From Doryteuthis pealeii (taxonomy: Eukaryota > Mollusca > Cephalopoda > Myopsida > Loliginidae), in the NCBI GenBank assembly GCA_023376005.1, contig CM042152.1, positions 70,793,571 to 70,857,570 of the forward strand: a stretch of 64,000 nucleotides of DNA, written 5' to 3'. The position numbers were made by a program, and so were the translations under genes. Every line of letters starts with the position of its first letter. Position 1 is the stretch's first letter. This document shows, one piece after another, positions 9,852-20,724 of this stretch. Under the pieces are notes generated by a model. It had not been told where the DNA came from. It ran no database searches and worked only from the letters and a program-made list of their open reading frames with translations.

Positions 9852-10699
9852 TTAGCTGTTTATCCTGGGATATGGGGTATTGACGGAGCCCCTTGCTACG
9901 GTCTTCTGTTTATAATTCGGATATATATGGACTTCTGAATGCGTCTGACTCCGATCTGTTGTAATATAGTAGGAGCGACCTTTGTACGGTCCGATTCCTT
10001 TCGTTGCTGTTGCAGAAGAGGTGGAATGAGTCTGCACTTTTGAGTTTGGCGCTAAAGTATGCTGACTCATGATTGGTTGGTTTGAAACAGAGGCTCGCAG
10101 ACAAGGGACGATAACCCATACCCCAGAATTCTTAATACTCTCAACTGTTGGGGGGTCATTCCTTAATACCGCTAACTTAACCTCAGGATCTACTAATCCT
10201 TCTATAAAGCAGTTTTTTATTTGATGTTGCACTATTGTTGCATTTTTATCCTCTCTAGAGTAGGCCTGGTCTATCAGTTTTGTAATTCTTAACATGTAAT
10301 TCTGCACATTCTCCTGTCTGTACTGTTTAATATTCACTAATTTACGAAAATAATAATGTGCGTAGTGGGTGACCCAATATATTCCCTAATTACCTGTGTC
10401 AATCCTAACCATGATATATCCTTATTACCTTCTATAATTTTGTATATGAAATTTCCTATTTCTCCTCCCGTGCTAATGAGTGCTACCCTACATTTATCCA
10501 TTTCTTTAGCATCTATCAAGTTAAAATATTTCTCCATACTTTGGAGCCATACCTCAAATTTACTTTCGTCCTTACTAACTAACGGTGCAATCTGCTGCAA
10601 GAAAAAATCACTTTTCATGGAATCTGCTAAAGATTTCGCCGTATTTACTAATTGTTCTGTAAGATTCTTAAATAAATTCTTAACTGTTTGCTCTTCCAT
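9852..10699 (-). pseudogene. gag: Ty3/gypsy-like Gag, frameshifted
   Basis: Two minus-strand frames join into one retrotransposon Gag capsid region. The first (10337-10699, 120 aa) starts MEEQTVKNL and has the gypsy-type capsid block FEVWLQSMEKYFNLI, CRVALISTGGEI and DISWLGLTQVI. The second continues with the block QYRQENVQNYMLRITKLI and IKNCFIEGLVDPEVKL. A shift of one reading frame near 10355-10365 separates them: in the third frame the joining region reads HYAHYYFRKL, as expected for this family. Gag forms the particle in which the element's RNA is copied. No Cys-His nucleic-acid-binding box, protease, reverse transcriptase or integrase follows, so the element is truncated. After about residue 70 of the second frame the sequence departs from Gag, into a segment also seen at 6512-6550. 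Confidence 0.7.
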
Positions 10700-10857
10700 T
10701 ATTAATATATAACAGTATCAAAACAAACAAGAGAGCGAAAAGAAAAGAAAATGGCAAACAAAAAAAAAATAAGTGGGAAGTTGTACTTACGTATAGTTGT
10801 AAAAAGTTCAATTTTTCTTCTCTTTCCTTTTAACAAAATGTCCTTTGTTACAATTTT

Positions 10858-11135
10858 GACTTTTTTTTTTTTTTTTTTATGTCCGTAATAAACGTCTTTT
10901 TTTTCTTTTTCTTTTTTGTATTTTCAAAGTTTATAGAAAGTTCTTTTTTTTGTTTTCCGTTCGTTCTTTCGTTTTTTTTTTTTTTCGTGTATCAGAACTT
11001 TTCCGTTGTGTTTTCCGTTGTTTTTTTTTGTTTTTGTTTTTTTTTTTTCTTCTTCTGTTTGGTGTTTATTTTCCGTAAAAATTCCGGCCGATCTGTCTCG
11101 TCCCTACGTTGTGTTTTTTTTTTTTTGTGGCAACC
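10858..11135. repeat. Poly-T-rich tract
   Basis: Repeated T runs of 8-18 interrupted by C and G. It forms an A-rich tract when read in the gag direction, lying between the putative LTR and gag start. Confidence 0.85.
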
Positions 11136-11189
11136 CGGTTTTTACAAGTCCTTGATCGAACTTCCGTGGTGCACGGCAACTAATTAACA

Positions 11190-11283
11190 ATATGTAACGT
11201 ATTGGCTTTCAATTAGCGATACGTAACGTTGTGGCTTTCTATTAGCGATATGTTACGTTATTGGCTTTCAATTAGGAATATTT
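11190..11283. repeat. Short tandem repeat, about 30-bp unit
   Basis: Three and a half diverged copies of ATATGTAACGTATTGGCTTT followed by CAATTAGCG. Confidence 0.8.
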
Positions 11284-11576
11284 AACGTAGCGGTACCAAT
11301 TCGTGTTTAACGTACGTACGGAGTTTCGTTTGTTTACATACACAGATCTAGCTGTAGCAGTCAGCCTCTTCTTAGCCCCAAAATCTTCCTCCCTTCTTTT
11401 GGTCAAGGGAAAGGTATCACGTTTCACGGCCGCGTGCCCCTTCGTTACGGCCAATTGACGTGTTGACAAGTTTACACTTTAATGACTTTCATTCATGAGT
11501 ACGATTTCTTTGCGATAGTGACTTTTTACTATCTTGTTTGTTTCGTGAGTCCATTCATAAAAAAGATTTCTTTCGT

Positions 11577-12200
11577 TGTAAATAGAGCAGACTAATAACA
11601 CCGGGTTTTACTTCTCAGAAGTTTATTATGTTCCAAACTTCCTATAACTTTTGAGAGAGAGAGAGATGGTCAGCTTCCTTAAATATGGTTTTAACTTCGT
11701 TCAGTGTAAAATATTACATCTCGGGTTTCACACATCAGCGACCTCAGTTCATTAACTGCCCACTGCCACGCACGCCTCCTGGCTCTCACTGCCTCTGACT
11801 CTCGGACCCTCACGGCTCTGATCGCAGACTCCAACTGACTTTTTGTGATTCTATTCGCGGGTCTTAAATAGTATTTCTAAAATCTTCTAGACGATTCCTT
11901 CTCTAGAACGTTCGACTTCTTTCGATTCGTTCCAATCTCACTGGTCAACCAGAGTTCACTAACCTAAAGATCAAAGGCTTCTTGGAGTCCAAAAGACTGT
12001 TTTTTTCTTAATCCTAGACTTATCGTCTGCTTTCTCTCATTAAAGAGATGTTATCTATCCTAACTACCTTTTCGGTGATTCCACAAAGACCACCCAGCAA
12101 CTCAAGATAATCGGTAGTACATTTTTCTAAGGTTCTTTTCCAAGTCTGGCACAAGGCCACAAATATAGGTGCTGGGCAGCGATTATGTAACACAGGCAAT
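11577..12200 (-). mobile_element. Probable LTR upstream of gag
   Basis: Read on the minus strand the segment has the order expected of a retroviral-type LTR. It starts near TGTTACATAATCG (about 12198), has a TATTTAAG TATA-like box at about 11866-11873 and an AATAAA signal near 11625, and ends near TATTTACA. It precedes the gag relic with a leader of about 880 bp. I found no matching second LTR in the window and no clear tRNA primer-binding site, so the boundaries are guesses. Confidence 0.35.
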
Positions 12201-13840
12201 GAAGCACCCTAAACATATATCTGGAGATGAGATTGAGTGTCCAGCAAGGTTAGTCAGGAAGGAGATGGTGGGAGTGGAATTATATATATGTATATGTATA
12301 TATATGTCACAGCAAAGGGTAGTAGAGTTGAATTGTTAGTTGGCGAGGGAGTTGTTGGATGAGAGAGATCGTCCTTAAACGTAGTAGCAGAGAAGACAAC
12401 ATTAGCAGAAGTTCTTAAAAGAACAAGAGGGGGCATTTTGCCCCCTCTCATCTTGACAGTACAAAGAAGAATGTGTGATTAGCAGATAGAAATGAAAGAA
12501 GGAAGCAATGCAAGAACTATATACCTCCTCTCTGTCATTTGAATGTTCACCTGATTTGACTTTGTTTGTTTGTTCCTTTCTTATTCGCTCTTTGATAATT
12601 GATTGTAAACCCCCTGGATGAGCCCTGAGACAGTATTACGTACACAAGTGGAGGTCCTAAGTAAGTGTCAAGTAAGCAGACGATCACGAGACGATCATGG
12701 CCAGTAAAGTTGGAAAAGCTAGAAGTTGCAGGAAATGCAGAAAGATGCACAGAAAGGTGCCAACAGGTGCTCATCGGCCCCAAGGGAGGTGTTACACTCT
12801 AAAAATATGTTGGTTGACATTAATTTTGCCTTAAAATTAAAAAATCAAAATTATCTAATCACATAAAGGAATTAAAATCTCTTCAAAATAATTTCTTTGA
12901 AAAAAAACTTTTTCTTTGCAATTGTTACGTATTACGAGTGACTCGAAATTGATTATAGAACGAAACTCGAAAGTTAAAAGGGAACGCCCCAGAACATTCT
13001 TGAAACTCTGTGACATCAGAGCTGAGGTACGTGTTCCACTAAATGACCCCAATCTGGAGCAGAATTTCTTTAACCAGTTATTGTCCTGTAGGCACGTTTT
13101 TTTGAGAAAAGGAAGGCAAAGCAATAGACAGAAACGTACACCACCACCTCTTTTTGGGGCGAAGGGGAGAGATTTCTATCACCACGTTAGTTTGTACTTG
13201 AGACCCTTTTGAACACAGTTGGACTCCGCACATCGTTGAGGATAGGCGATGACAGTCTTCATGCAACCTAAAGAATAGTGTTACTACAATGGTCAGTTGG
13301 AATCCCGATATTACCTCCATGCGGACATAAGTAATTGAACCCAGAGTGGTCATTCACACAGATATAAGCCGAATAGAAAGGAATCAACTAAAATGAAGCT
13401 AAGTGCCACATTCCGTCATGGACTTTTTCTATAGACTGTCACCCGTGTATTCCCTTCAAGTAGATGTGTGTTGGAATCGATTATGACCCTTGAAAAAAAG
13501 TTATAATGCTGCCTATCTCGCCGTCCCACTAAGGTCGAAACAGATAGCGTCACGACGAATATTCTCATTGCTGATATATATAAATGCATACATGCTTATG
13601 AACTTTCCCACCTTTTTCTCTCCTCCCAACTCTCGACTTCCTGAATAAAACTATGCCTTAAAAATAATATATTATGTCTTATTGTTCTTTGCCAATTTTT
13701 GCATGTGCACCTTTCACTTTTCTTTGGTCTCTGATGGAACAGCATGTAAACGTTTGAAAACGATAGGCGAACGTTGTACAATCCAACAAAATATAGTATA
13801 TATTAATTAAAAAAGCAAATGAGTAATTCCATGTCAAATC
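12201..13840. other. Unassigned region
   Basis: No gene family recognised. Short open frames on both strands (for example 12547-12783 minus, 12916-13212 plus) have no motifs. A short TATATG-type repeat lies near 12280-12307. Confidence 0.4.
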
Positions 13841-14120
13841 ATCAGGCCATGTCACCCACCCTCTTCAATTTTTCTGAAATTTCGTACAGGTGCGGACTGT
13901 TAAGGTTAGACATTCCCCAAAATTTGAGCTTACAATTCCCAAAATTGGCGGAGTTATGTCGATTTTTAGCTCTCCGAATTTGAGGGGGGGTCACGAAAAA
14001 TGGCGACCTTTTGTAATCTATTTTTGTCTGTAAAATGAGTTCTAGTGCTTCCCTACTCCTAAAATTTGGATTATAAGACCATTTTTGCCCGAGGAATCGA
14101 AAAATGCTTAAAGTCAACCA
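13841..14120 (-). other. Open stretch of unknown nature
   Basis: A 91-codon minus-strand frame (13842-14117) with no recognised motif. Its composition is unlike its purine-rich neighbour and it may be part of an uncharacterised repeat. Confidence 0.25.
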
Positions 14121-14221
14121 GTTTTAAGTTATTGGTGATTTCTGTTTTTTCATAGCAAGATCAATATCCCGATGAGGCACTTAATCTATGACAAATATTC
14201 TTTCTATTATTATTTCATATC

Positions 14222-14800
14222 CATTGAAGAAATGAGGAAGAAAAAGAAAGGTTAGAAAAGAGAAAGAAACATCTAAAGGGGAAAGAAAGGGAGAAGAAAG
14301 AAATGTAAAAATGAGAAAGATCTAAAGGGGAAAAGAAATATATATATATGAAGAACGAAAGGTTAGAAAAAAGAAAGATCTAAAAGGAAAAAAGAAGATA
14401 GAAATAAGAAAGAAATATCTAAAGAGAGAAAAGACGAAGAAGTAAAAAGAAAGAAAGGTTAGAAAAGAGAAAGAAAGATCTAAAAGGAAAAAAAAGAAAG
14501 GAATAAAAAAGAAAGAAAGAGGGATAAAACGAAAGAAAAGTAGAAATGAGAAGAAAAAAAATCTAAAGAGATAAGAACGAAAGTTTAGAAATGAGAAAGA
14601 AAGGTCTAAAGGGGACAGGAAAAAGAAGAAAAGTAAGATCTAAACAGAGAAAAACCGAAGAAGAAGATAAAAGAATGAAAGGTTAGAAATGAGAAAGAAA
14701 GATCTAAAGGGAAAAAGAAAGGAATAAAAAAGAAAGAAAGATTTAAGATTAAGATAGAAATGAGAAAGAAATATCTAAAACAAGGGAACAAGTGAAAAAG
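14222..14800. repeat. Purine-rich degenerate tandem repeat
   Basis: About 580 bp that is almost pure purine on the plus strand, built from GAAAGAAAGATCTAAAGGGG-like units with GGTTAGAAA variants. Polypurine tracts of this length can form triplex structures, but nothing here shows that it does. Confidence 0.9.
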
Positions 14801-15045
14801 AAAGTTCTCTCATTTTAGTCTCATGGCACAGTATACACATTTCTGGAAGGAGAGTAATATTCTTCTTCTGGAAAGAGAGTAATCTTTAAGATGTCTGCAG
14901 ACAAGCTACGAAAATGAGCTACTAACAATAAAGTGGGACACGCTTTCAATGTGTCTTTTTTTTTTTTAAGAAAGAAAAACTGCTGTGAAAATAGGCGAAA
15001 AAAGAAAAGAAAAAAAACAAAACTTTATTCTACCTCCAGTGAGTG

Positions 15046-15088
15046 TTGCTGCTGCTGTTGCTGCTGTTGCTGCTGCTGCTGCTGCTGT
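15046..15088. repeat. CTG/TGC trinucleotide repeat
   Basis: About 14 GCT/GTT triplets. Frames across it encode polycysteine or polyalanine and are not supported as genes. Confidence 0.9.
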
Positions 15089-15268
15089 CATGAATCGGGT
15101 GTCAGGTTACCATTGTGTGGGACCGTGGGACTCTTCCTCTCAACTGGTCTATTTACACCCCCCCCCCAAAAAAAAAACAAACTCCAGCGCATTCGCTTAT
15201 GACTTGTACGGAAGCCGATTTATCTTCAGAAAAATTACATGCTGAAGGAGCAGAATTAAATTTAGAGC

Positions 15269-15500
15269 TATGTATTTAACCAACCCCTTCGCCACGGTTA
15301 GGATGTGACAAAAAGGTTACAAGTATGGAGCACTCAGTGCGGATCGAACTCGGTATTCTGTAGTAATGGATTTAATGTGGTAGGTATTTAACCAACCCCT
15401 TCGCCACGGGTAGGATGTGACAAAAGGTCACAAGTATGGAGCACTCAGTGCGGATCGAACTCGGTATTCAGTAGTAATAGATTTGATGTACCAGTGGAAT
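15269..15500 (-). repeat. SINE family C, two tandem copies
   Basis: Two direct copies of a unit of about 117 bp. On the minus strand each carries GAGTTCGATCCGCACTGAG (B-box-like) and ends CCGTGGCGAAGGGGTTGG. The same unit occurs on the far side of the LINE at 19575-19890. Confidence 0.8.
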
Positions 15501-15704
15501 TGGGGGGGGCAAGCTACCGAGATTTACGACAACCTTCCATTTTTGAACTTTAAACTAGCATAAAGATAAAGATATGGTCAAGGTATAAGTGATTTAAGAA
15601 CATTTTTAAAGAAAAAAATACGAAACAATATTATATTTTGATAATAACAGTCTTTAAAAAAATATTTTAACAAAATTATAAATATAGACCTTATTTTGTT
15701 CCGT

Positions 15705-15833
15705 CCTGTCCGAAAATCATAAACATGTGCGTTCTTCAAAACCAAATCAGAATCTAATGGTTTACAGTTGATTAAACAGTCGGGTGGGGGTAGGCATTTA
15801 AAGAAAATTCCACTGGTATGCCGATCCCTTTGA

Positions 15834-15894
<61 letters not shown>

Positions 15895-16007
15895 TGCCCT
15901 TCTATTTTCTTTAAATGCCTACCCCCACCCGACTGTTTAATCAACTGTAAACCATTAGATTCTGATTTGGTTTTGAAGAACGCACATGTTTATGATTTTC
16001 GGACAGG
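15705..16007. repeat. Fold-back: 104-bp inverted arms around a (CT)n loop
   Basis: Arms 15705-15808 and 15904-16007 are nearly perfect inverted copies. The loop holds about 28 CT units (15836-15892). No protein is encoded. It may be a fold-back transposon or a product of inverted duplication at the microsatellite. Confidence 0.95.
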
Positions 16008-16382
16008 AAGAAAACCCCACGTTCGCAAACCCCAATCTAGGAGAGGACATGTGGACTTATACTAAGTTAAAACTTATATATCTAGGCCCAACCTTTTTTT
16101 TTTTTTTTTTTTTTTTAATGCCCATCTCTCTTCTTACTTCTTGCAAAAAATCTACATGCCACACTGGCATGTAAAACAAAACCATGGGTAGCAGCGTGGT
16201 GGTTGTGAGACGCGGCGGAGGAACCTAAATAGGTCAACGGCGTATATCACAAGATGCTGGGCAGAGGAGCCCAGAATGGGCCAACGGCCAGGATCAACCA
16301 GTTCAGTCAGGTAACTACTGCTCCTCATCTTTAAGAACGGCGCCTATTGATGAGTTAACTCCACAGCTACCGATAGATATCG

Positions 16383-16688
16383 ATGACCTCGACCCAACCT
16401 AAACTATTCATGACAGTACACAAAGCCAAAGTGAAAGAATCATACAGCATCGTGCTCCCTGCTATCACTAAAAGTACGCGCTCTGCTGAGGCTCGAGCTC
16501 CGGCCCAGTGTCCGATAAATTACATACGGAGCTCCAAATACATCACACACTCAAACCACATCACTCTCAACACAGACAAACAAGGCAAACACTCTAATGA
16601 AGACATAAACCTAACCACAATATCTAATAAGACGGACATAGAACCCAAAACCAATACAGACCTACTTAGATGTAAAAAAAACACTTAA
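16383..16688 (+). pseudogene. LINE leader or ORF1-like frame
   Basis: A 101-codon frame (MTSTQPKL...) between the leader and the endonuclease. It has no zinc knuckle or coiled coil. It runs directly into the endonuclease start in another frame, so it may be the N-terminal extension of the main protein and not a separate ORF1. Confidence 0.4.
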
Positions 16689-16689
16689 G

Positions 16690-17836
16690 ATAGCAACATT
16701 TAACGTTAGAACACTAAAAACGATAGGCCAACTCCCCGAACTTACAGCGTCCGCAGCTGAAAAAATATAGATATCATATGTGTGCAAGAACACAGATTTG
16801 ACCATGGTGATGTAGAACTAAAATACCATGCATGTGGAAATGGCTGGACATTTGTGTCAGCATCTGCATGGAAAAACTCCGTCAATGCCGCTATAGGAGG
16901 TGTAGGAATGCTTCTCAGCCCTCGAGCACTAAAATCACTTAACAGCATAGAAAAAATCCAACCGAGAATCATGTGTGCTACGTTTAATGGCAATCCTTGC
17001 ATGACTATAGTCTCATGCTACAGCCCCACAAATGTCAGCAACGAAACAGACATTGAAATGTTTTACAGCGGGCTATCCTCCCTATGCAGACATACCCCCA
17101 AACATAACGTACTGATCGTCGGTGGAGACCTGAATGCACACATAGGAAGAAACGAAAACAATAGATTCAGCTTACACAATACCCCAAACAGGAACGGTGA
17201 TCTCCTAACTGAGTTCTCTCTTGAGAACAGGCTTGTTTGTCTAAACACCAAATTCCGAAAACGGAAGGGCAAACTTTGGACACACACATACCAAATAACA
17301 CAAAAGCACAACTAGATTACATCCTAATAAACAAAAAGTGGATAAATAGTGCAATTAACTGTGAAGCGTATTCCTCTTTTGAAGGAGTATCCTCAGATCA
17401 CAGAATAGTCACAGCAAAATTACGACTAAGCCTACGTAGGAATAAAAAGCAAACTAGTAAATCCGTACGATACAACTGGGCGACACTTGCCAACAGCGAT
17501 ATATGCAATCGCTACGCTGTTGCAGTTAGAAATAAATTCGATATCCTCCAGGAGATATCCGAAAGCTCCACACCAAACGAGGAATACGAAAACTTCGTCA
17601 ATGCTCACCAAGAAGCAGCAGCCGAGTGCGTACCAACCAAACCAAGAGCCAAACACTATGTCCCATGGGAGACAGAAACAGTTAGAGAAAAGAGAAACGA
17701 TATAAAAGAAGCAGTACAACGTAATAAAATAAACCCAACTAATGCCAATCTACACAACCTTAGAAAAGCCCAGATAGAACTAGCCAAAACATACAAAAAA
17801 AGAACAAATAGAATACATACAAACACAAATAAATAA
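16690..17836 (+). pseudogene. LINE AP-type endonuclease domain (frameshifted)
   Basis: The domain opens with IATFNVRTL (about 16690) and shifts frame near 16765. It continues with VQEHRF (metal-binding glutamate), GGVGMLLSP, CYSPT, VGGDLNAHIGR (catalytic Asp and Asn) and, after a further shift near 17285, QLDYILINKKW and FEGVSSDHRIV (final Asp-His). These motifs appear in the order of apurinic-endonuclease-like LINE nucleases, which nick the target to prime reverse transcription. The second frame extends to a stop at 17834 through a basic, helical linker. Two frameshifts disable it. Confidence 0.85.
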
Positions 17837-17849
17837 TATAAGACAATCG

Positions 17850-19372
17850 GTGGAGGACAGACAGTCACGATTAGCATGGCAAACTGTTAATGAAGTCAGC
17901 GGTAGGAAAAGTACCTCTAAATCGAAGTTAAAGGCAACCAGCCAAAAAGATAGACTCCAAAAATGGAAAGACCACTTCCAGAAACTTCTGGGGAACCCAC
18001 CTAAAATAGTAGAGATAATACCAAAAGATTGTCGATAAACAACTAGATATCAAACTGGGGGACTTCACGATAGATGAAATCAACCAAGTTTTAAAGAAGC
18101 TAAAAGTAGAAAAGCGCAGGACTTGACGGAATACCCCCGGAGGTATGGAAGATAGGAAAGTTCAGTGACATACTGCTTGGGCTATGCAATGCAGTGTATA
18201 GACAAAATAGAATAGATAGATGACAAAAGGCTGCATCCTCCCATTCCCTAAAAAAGGAGATCTCGGAATCGCTAAGAACTACAGAGGCATAACTCTTACT
18301 GCTATTGCAGCTAAGATATATAATGCCCTTCTCCTTAATCGCATCCGACCTGAAATAGAAAAATCCTTAGGAGAAACCAAAATGGTTTCCGCAAAAATCG
18401 ATCCACAACCTCTCAGATCCTGACTATACGACGGATCATAGAAGGAGTACGAGCAAAGAATCTAGAGGCAACGCTACTATTCGTAGATTTCTCCAAGGCA
18501 TTTGATTCCATACACAGAGGGAAAATGGAACAAATACTACTAGCATATGGCCTCCCCAAAGAAACAGTTGCAGCTATAATGATGCTATACAGGGACACTA
18601 GAGCGATGTACGCTCACCTGATGGCGACACAGATTTCTTTGACATCGCTGCTGGAGTCCTACAAGGAGATACATTGGCACCATATATATTCATAATATGC
18701 CTAGACTACGTACTCAAAACATCATTAGATACCATAAAAGAAAAGGGTTTCACACTGAAAAAGGCAAGGAGCAGGCGTTATCCCGCACAAACAGTCACAG
18801 ATGCAGACTATGCTGACGACCTTGCACTCCTTGCAGATACACCGACACAAGCTGAGTCACTGTTACACAGCTTGGAGGAGGCGGCAGAAAATATCGGCCT
18901 CTATGTGAACTCCAGTAAAACAGAGTTCATGAGTTTCAAAAAGAAAGGAAACATCTCAACACTCAACGGCACGCCTCTCAAGCCTGTAGAACAATTCACG
19001 TACCTAGGTAGTAATATCTCATCCACAGAGAGAGATGTTAACACACGAATAGCAAAGGCATGGTCGGCCACAAACAAATTGTCAGTCATATGGAGGTCTG
19101 ATCTCCCTGACAAGCTGAAGCGACAGTTCTTCCAGGCTGTGGTTATATCGGTGCTGCTATATGGCTGCACCACTTGGACCCTAACGAAGCGTCTTGAAAA
19201 TAAGCTAGATGGAAGCTGCACAAGAATGCTACGTGCAGTCTTGAACAAATCGTGGAAGCAGCACCCCACGAAGAGACAGCTGTACGGTCACCTGCCCCCC
19301 ATCTCTCAAACTATCCGAGTGAGACGGACAAGGCATGCAGGACACTGCTGGAGAAGCAAGACGAGCTCATAA
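17850..19372 (+). pseudogene. LINE reverse transcriptase domain (frameshifted)
   Basis: Reading through three frames gives the ordered motifs of a LINE polymerase. The fingers region has GLDGIPPEVWK (near 18125), then ILPFPKKGDLGIAKNYRGI (18233). Palm motif A is VDFSKAFDSI (near 18485). Motif B is GVLQGDTLAPYIF (near 18655), and the catalytic motif C is YADDLALLAD (near 18810). Thumb phrases follow: FTYLGSNIS and LLYGCTTWTL. Frame changes occur near 18040-18230, 18420 and 18650. The polymerase would copy the element's RNA at the nicked target. Spacing matches a normal enzyme, so no large internal deletion is evident. Confidence 0.9.
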
Positions 19373-19569
19373 GCGACGTTCTCCTGTGGAAGCCAACACA
19401 TGGACATGCAAGTGTGGGGCGCCCAGCAAGGACCTACATTGACCAGCTATGCGAGGATGCTATATGCTCAGCAGAGGACCTCCCAGGTGCAATGAGTGAT
19501 AGGAGGGTTGGCGAGAGATTGTCATGGATATCCGTGCTGCAAGCGCGACATGATGATGATGAGACGTAA
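19252..19569 (+). pseudogene. LINE C-terminal region
   Basis: The last frame of the same element. It has LLEKQDELISDVLLWKPTHG, GRPARTYIDQLCED and a terminal run of aspartates encoded by GATGATGAT. This tail-end block is characteristic of the family, and the polypeptide ends where the repeat-like 3' tail starts. A related fragment lies at 56225-56402. Confidence 0.85.
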
Positions 19570-19574
19570 TTCCT

Positions 19575-19890
19575 ATTACCATCCTTCGCCACGGGTAGAT
19601 GTGACAAAATCACAAGTCGCGAACACAGTAGTAATAGATTTGATGTGGTATCAATCCCTTCGCCACGGGTAGGATGTGACTAAAGGTCCAATATGGAGCA
19701 CTCAGTGCAGATCGAACTCGGTATTCAGTAGTAATAGATTTGATGTGGTAGGTATTTAACCAACCCCTTCGCCACGGGTAGGATGTGACTAAAGATCACA
19801 AGTACGGAGCACTCAGTGCGGATCGAACTCGGTATTCACTAGTAAATGATTTATTCAGTAGTAATGGATTTTATGGGGTAGAAATTTATC
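19575..19890 (-). repeat. SINE family C, about three tandem copies
   Basis: Direct repeats of the unit described at 15269-15500. The first copy has internal deletions and the last is truncated. They directly follow the LINE 3' end. Confidence 0.8.
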
Positions 19891-20296
19891 CGACGTCTTC
19901 GCCATCATCATCATGTTGCGCTAACAGTTGGTACAGAACTTCTTTTTTTAAGAATCTATACAAGGTAGCTCGAAAGTCTTGTACAATAGAACAAGTACAA
20001 TGTTACCTTGACTTACGAGTTTAATTCGTTCTGTTTCGTAACTCAATTTCCTCGTATATCAAATCCATTTTCCCCATATAAATAAACTGAAATGTCATAG
20101 ATCTGTTCCAGGCTTCCCCAAAACACCCTATTTTTTGTTACGTTTTTAAAATAAGAAAATAGAACTGCATTGTAAAAAGACATAATAAAATAGAATGTAA
20201 TGAGTTATACTATTTCTCTGAATGTTTGAGATGAGGCTTGAAGATTAGTATTATCTGCGTTATTCGGACTATTGTCCCCATCTTCATTGTTATTTG

Positions 20297-20335
20297 TACA
20301 ACGTTTCGGCCGATATACCCTCCGGCCTTCTTCAG
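20297..20335 (-). ncRNA. Hammerhead-like core, left arm (weak)
   Basis: CTGAAGA, a GGCCG/CGGCC stem II with one extra base before it, GAAAC, and a minimal AC/GU stem III ending in GUA. I cannot form a stem I, so activity is doubtful. Confidence 0.35.
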
Positions 20336-20529
20336 ATATTTCTTGTCGGACTCGGGAACCTTCTCGGACTCGGGAACCTTCTTTTCGAACTCGGGAACTT
20401 TCTTGTCGTATTCGGGAGCCATCACGAAACTTTGAACCTAACCCTTTATTTATTCCACGGGGGTATCCAGTTCTCATTCCGCTAACCATAGCTGGGGTAG
20501 GAGTTGTGTTAATTAATTATTTTTCTAAC

Positions 20530-20622
20530 TGCTTTCACTCAGGATTGAACTCGGGTACCAGAGATAACTGTCACTTAGAACTGTTTTAACCTAACTGTCT
20601 AATCCACTCGGCCATGTGTCCA
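20530..20622 (-). repeat. tRNA-like sequence inside the fold-back
   Basis: On the minus strand it reads CATGGCCGAGTGGATTAGAC (A-box-like, as in leucine/serine tRNAs) and, about 50 bases later, CCGAGTTCAATCCTGAG (B-box-like). The acceptor stem is not convincing, so I treat it as a SINE-type internal promoter and not a tRNA gene. Confidence 0.5.
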
Positions 20623-20685
20623 ACTGGACAATTGAGTGTGAAGGTTCCCGAGTCCGAGAAGGTTCCCGAGTCCGACAAGAAATAC

Positions 20686-20724
20686 CTGAAGAAGGCCGGA
20701 GGGTATATCGGCCGAAACGTTGTA
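20686..20724 (+). ncRNA. Hammerhead-like core, right arm (weak)
   Basis: Inverted partner of the left-arm motif with the same core and the same missing stem I. Confidence 0.35.

Larger units (their letters stand above)
16186..19575 (+). mobile_element. Nearly full-length non-LTR retrotransposon (RTE-like, inactive)
   Basis: About 3.4 kb. A 5' leader begins near GGTAGCAGCGTGGTGG (16187), followed by a short first frame, an AP-type endonuclease, a reverse transcriptase and a C-terminal region, ending in (GAT)n and a short tail. There is no RNase H domain. This order and the tail fit RTE-like elements, but the clade needs a tree. Several frameshifts and at least one in-frame stop make the copy dead. 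It is bracketed by family C SINE repeats. Confidence 0.85.

Noticed and set aside
10879..11187. Phe-rich 102-aa frame
   Set aside because: Read through a poly-T tract that lies upstream of the gag relic on the other strand.
11690..11760. Hammerhead in CTGATGTGTGAAAC (minus)
   Set aside because: CTGATG and GAAAC are only two bases apart, leaving no stem II, and no stem III or triplet follows.
13842..14117. 91-aa minus frame as a gene
   Set aside because: No motif, no promoter or splice context; kept only as an unassigned stretch.
14933..15245. Polycysteine or polyalanine protein
   Set aside because: Two overlapping frames across a trinucleotide repeat and a C/A homopolymer region, with no conserved domain.
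20530..20622. Functional tRNA gene
   Set aside because: A and B boxes are present but no closed cloverleaf or acceptor stem; the same decision was made for the heads at 5420, 23650, 48719, 59640 and 61372.
20686..20724. Active hammerhead
   Set aside because: Core and stem II are present but no stem I can be formed, so it is listed only as a weak motif.
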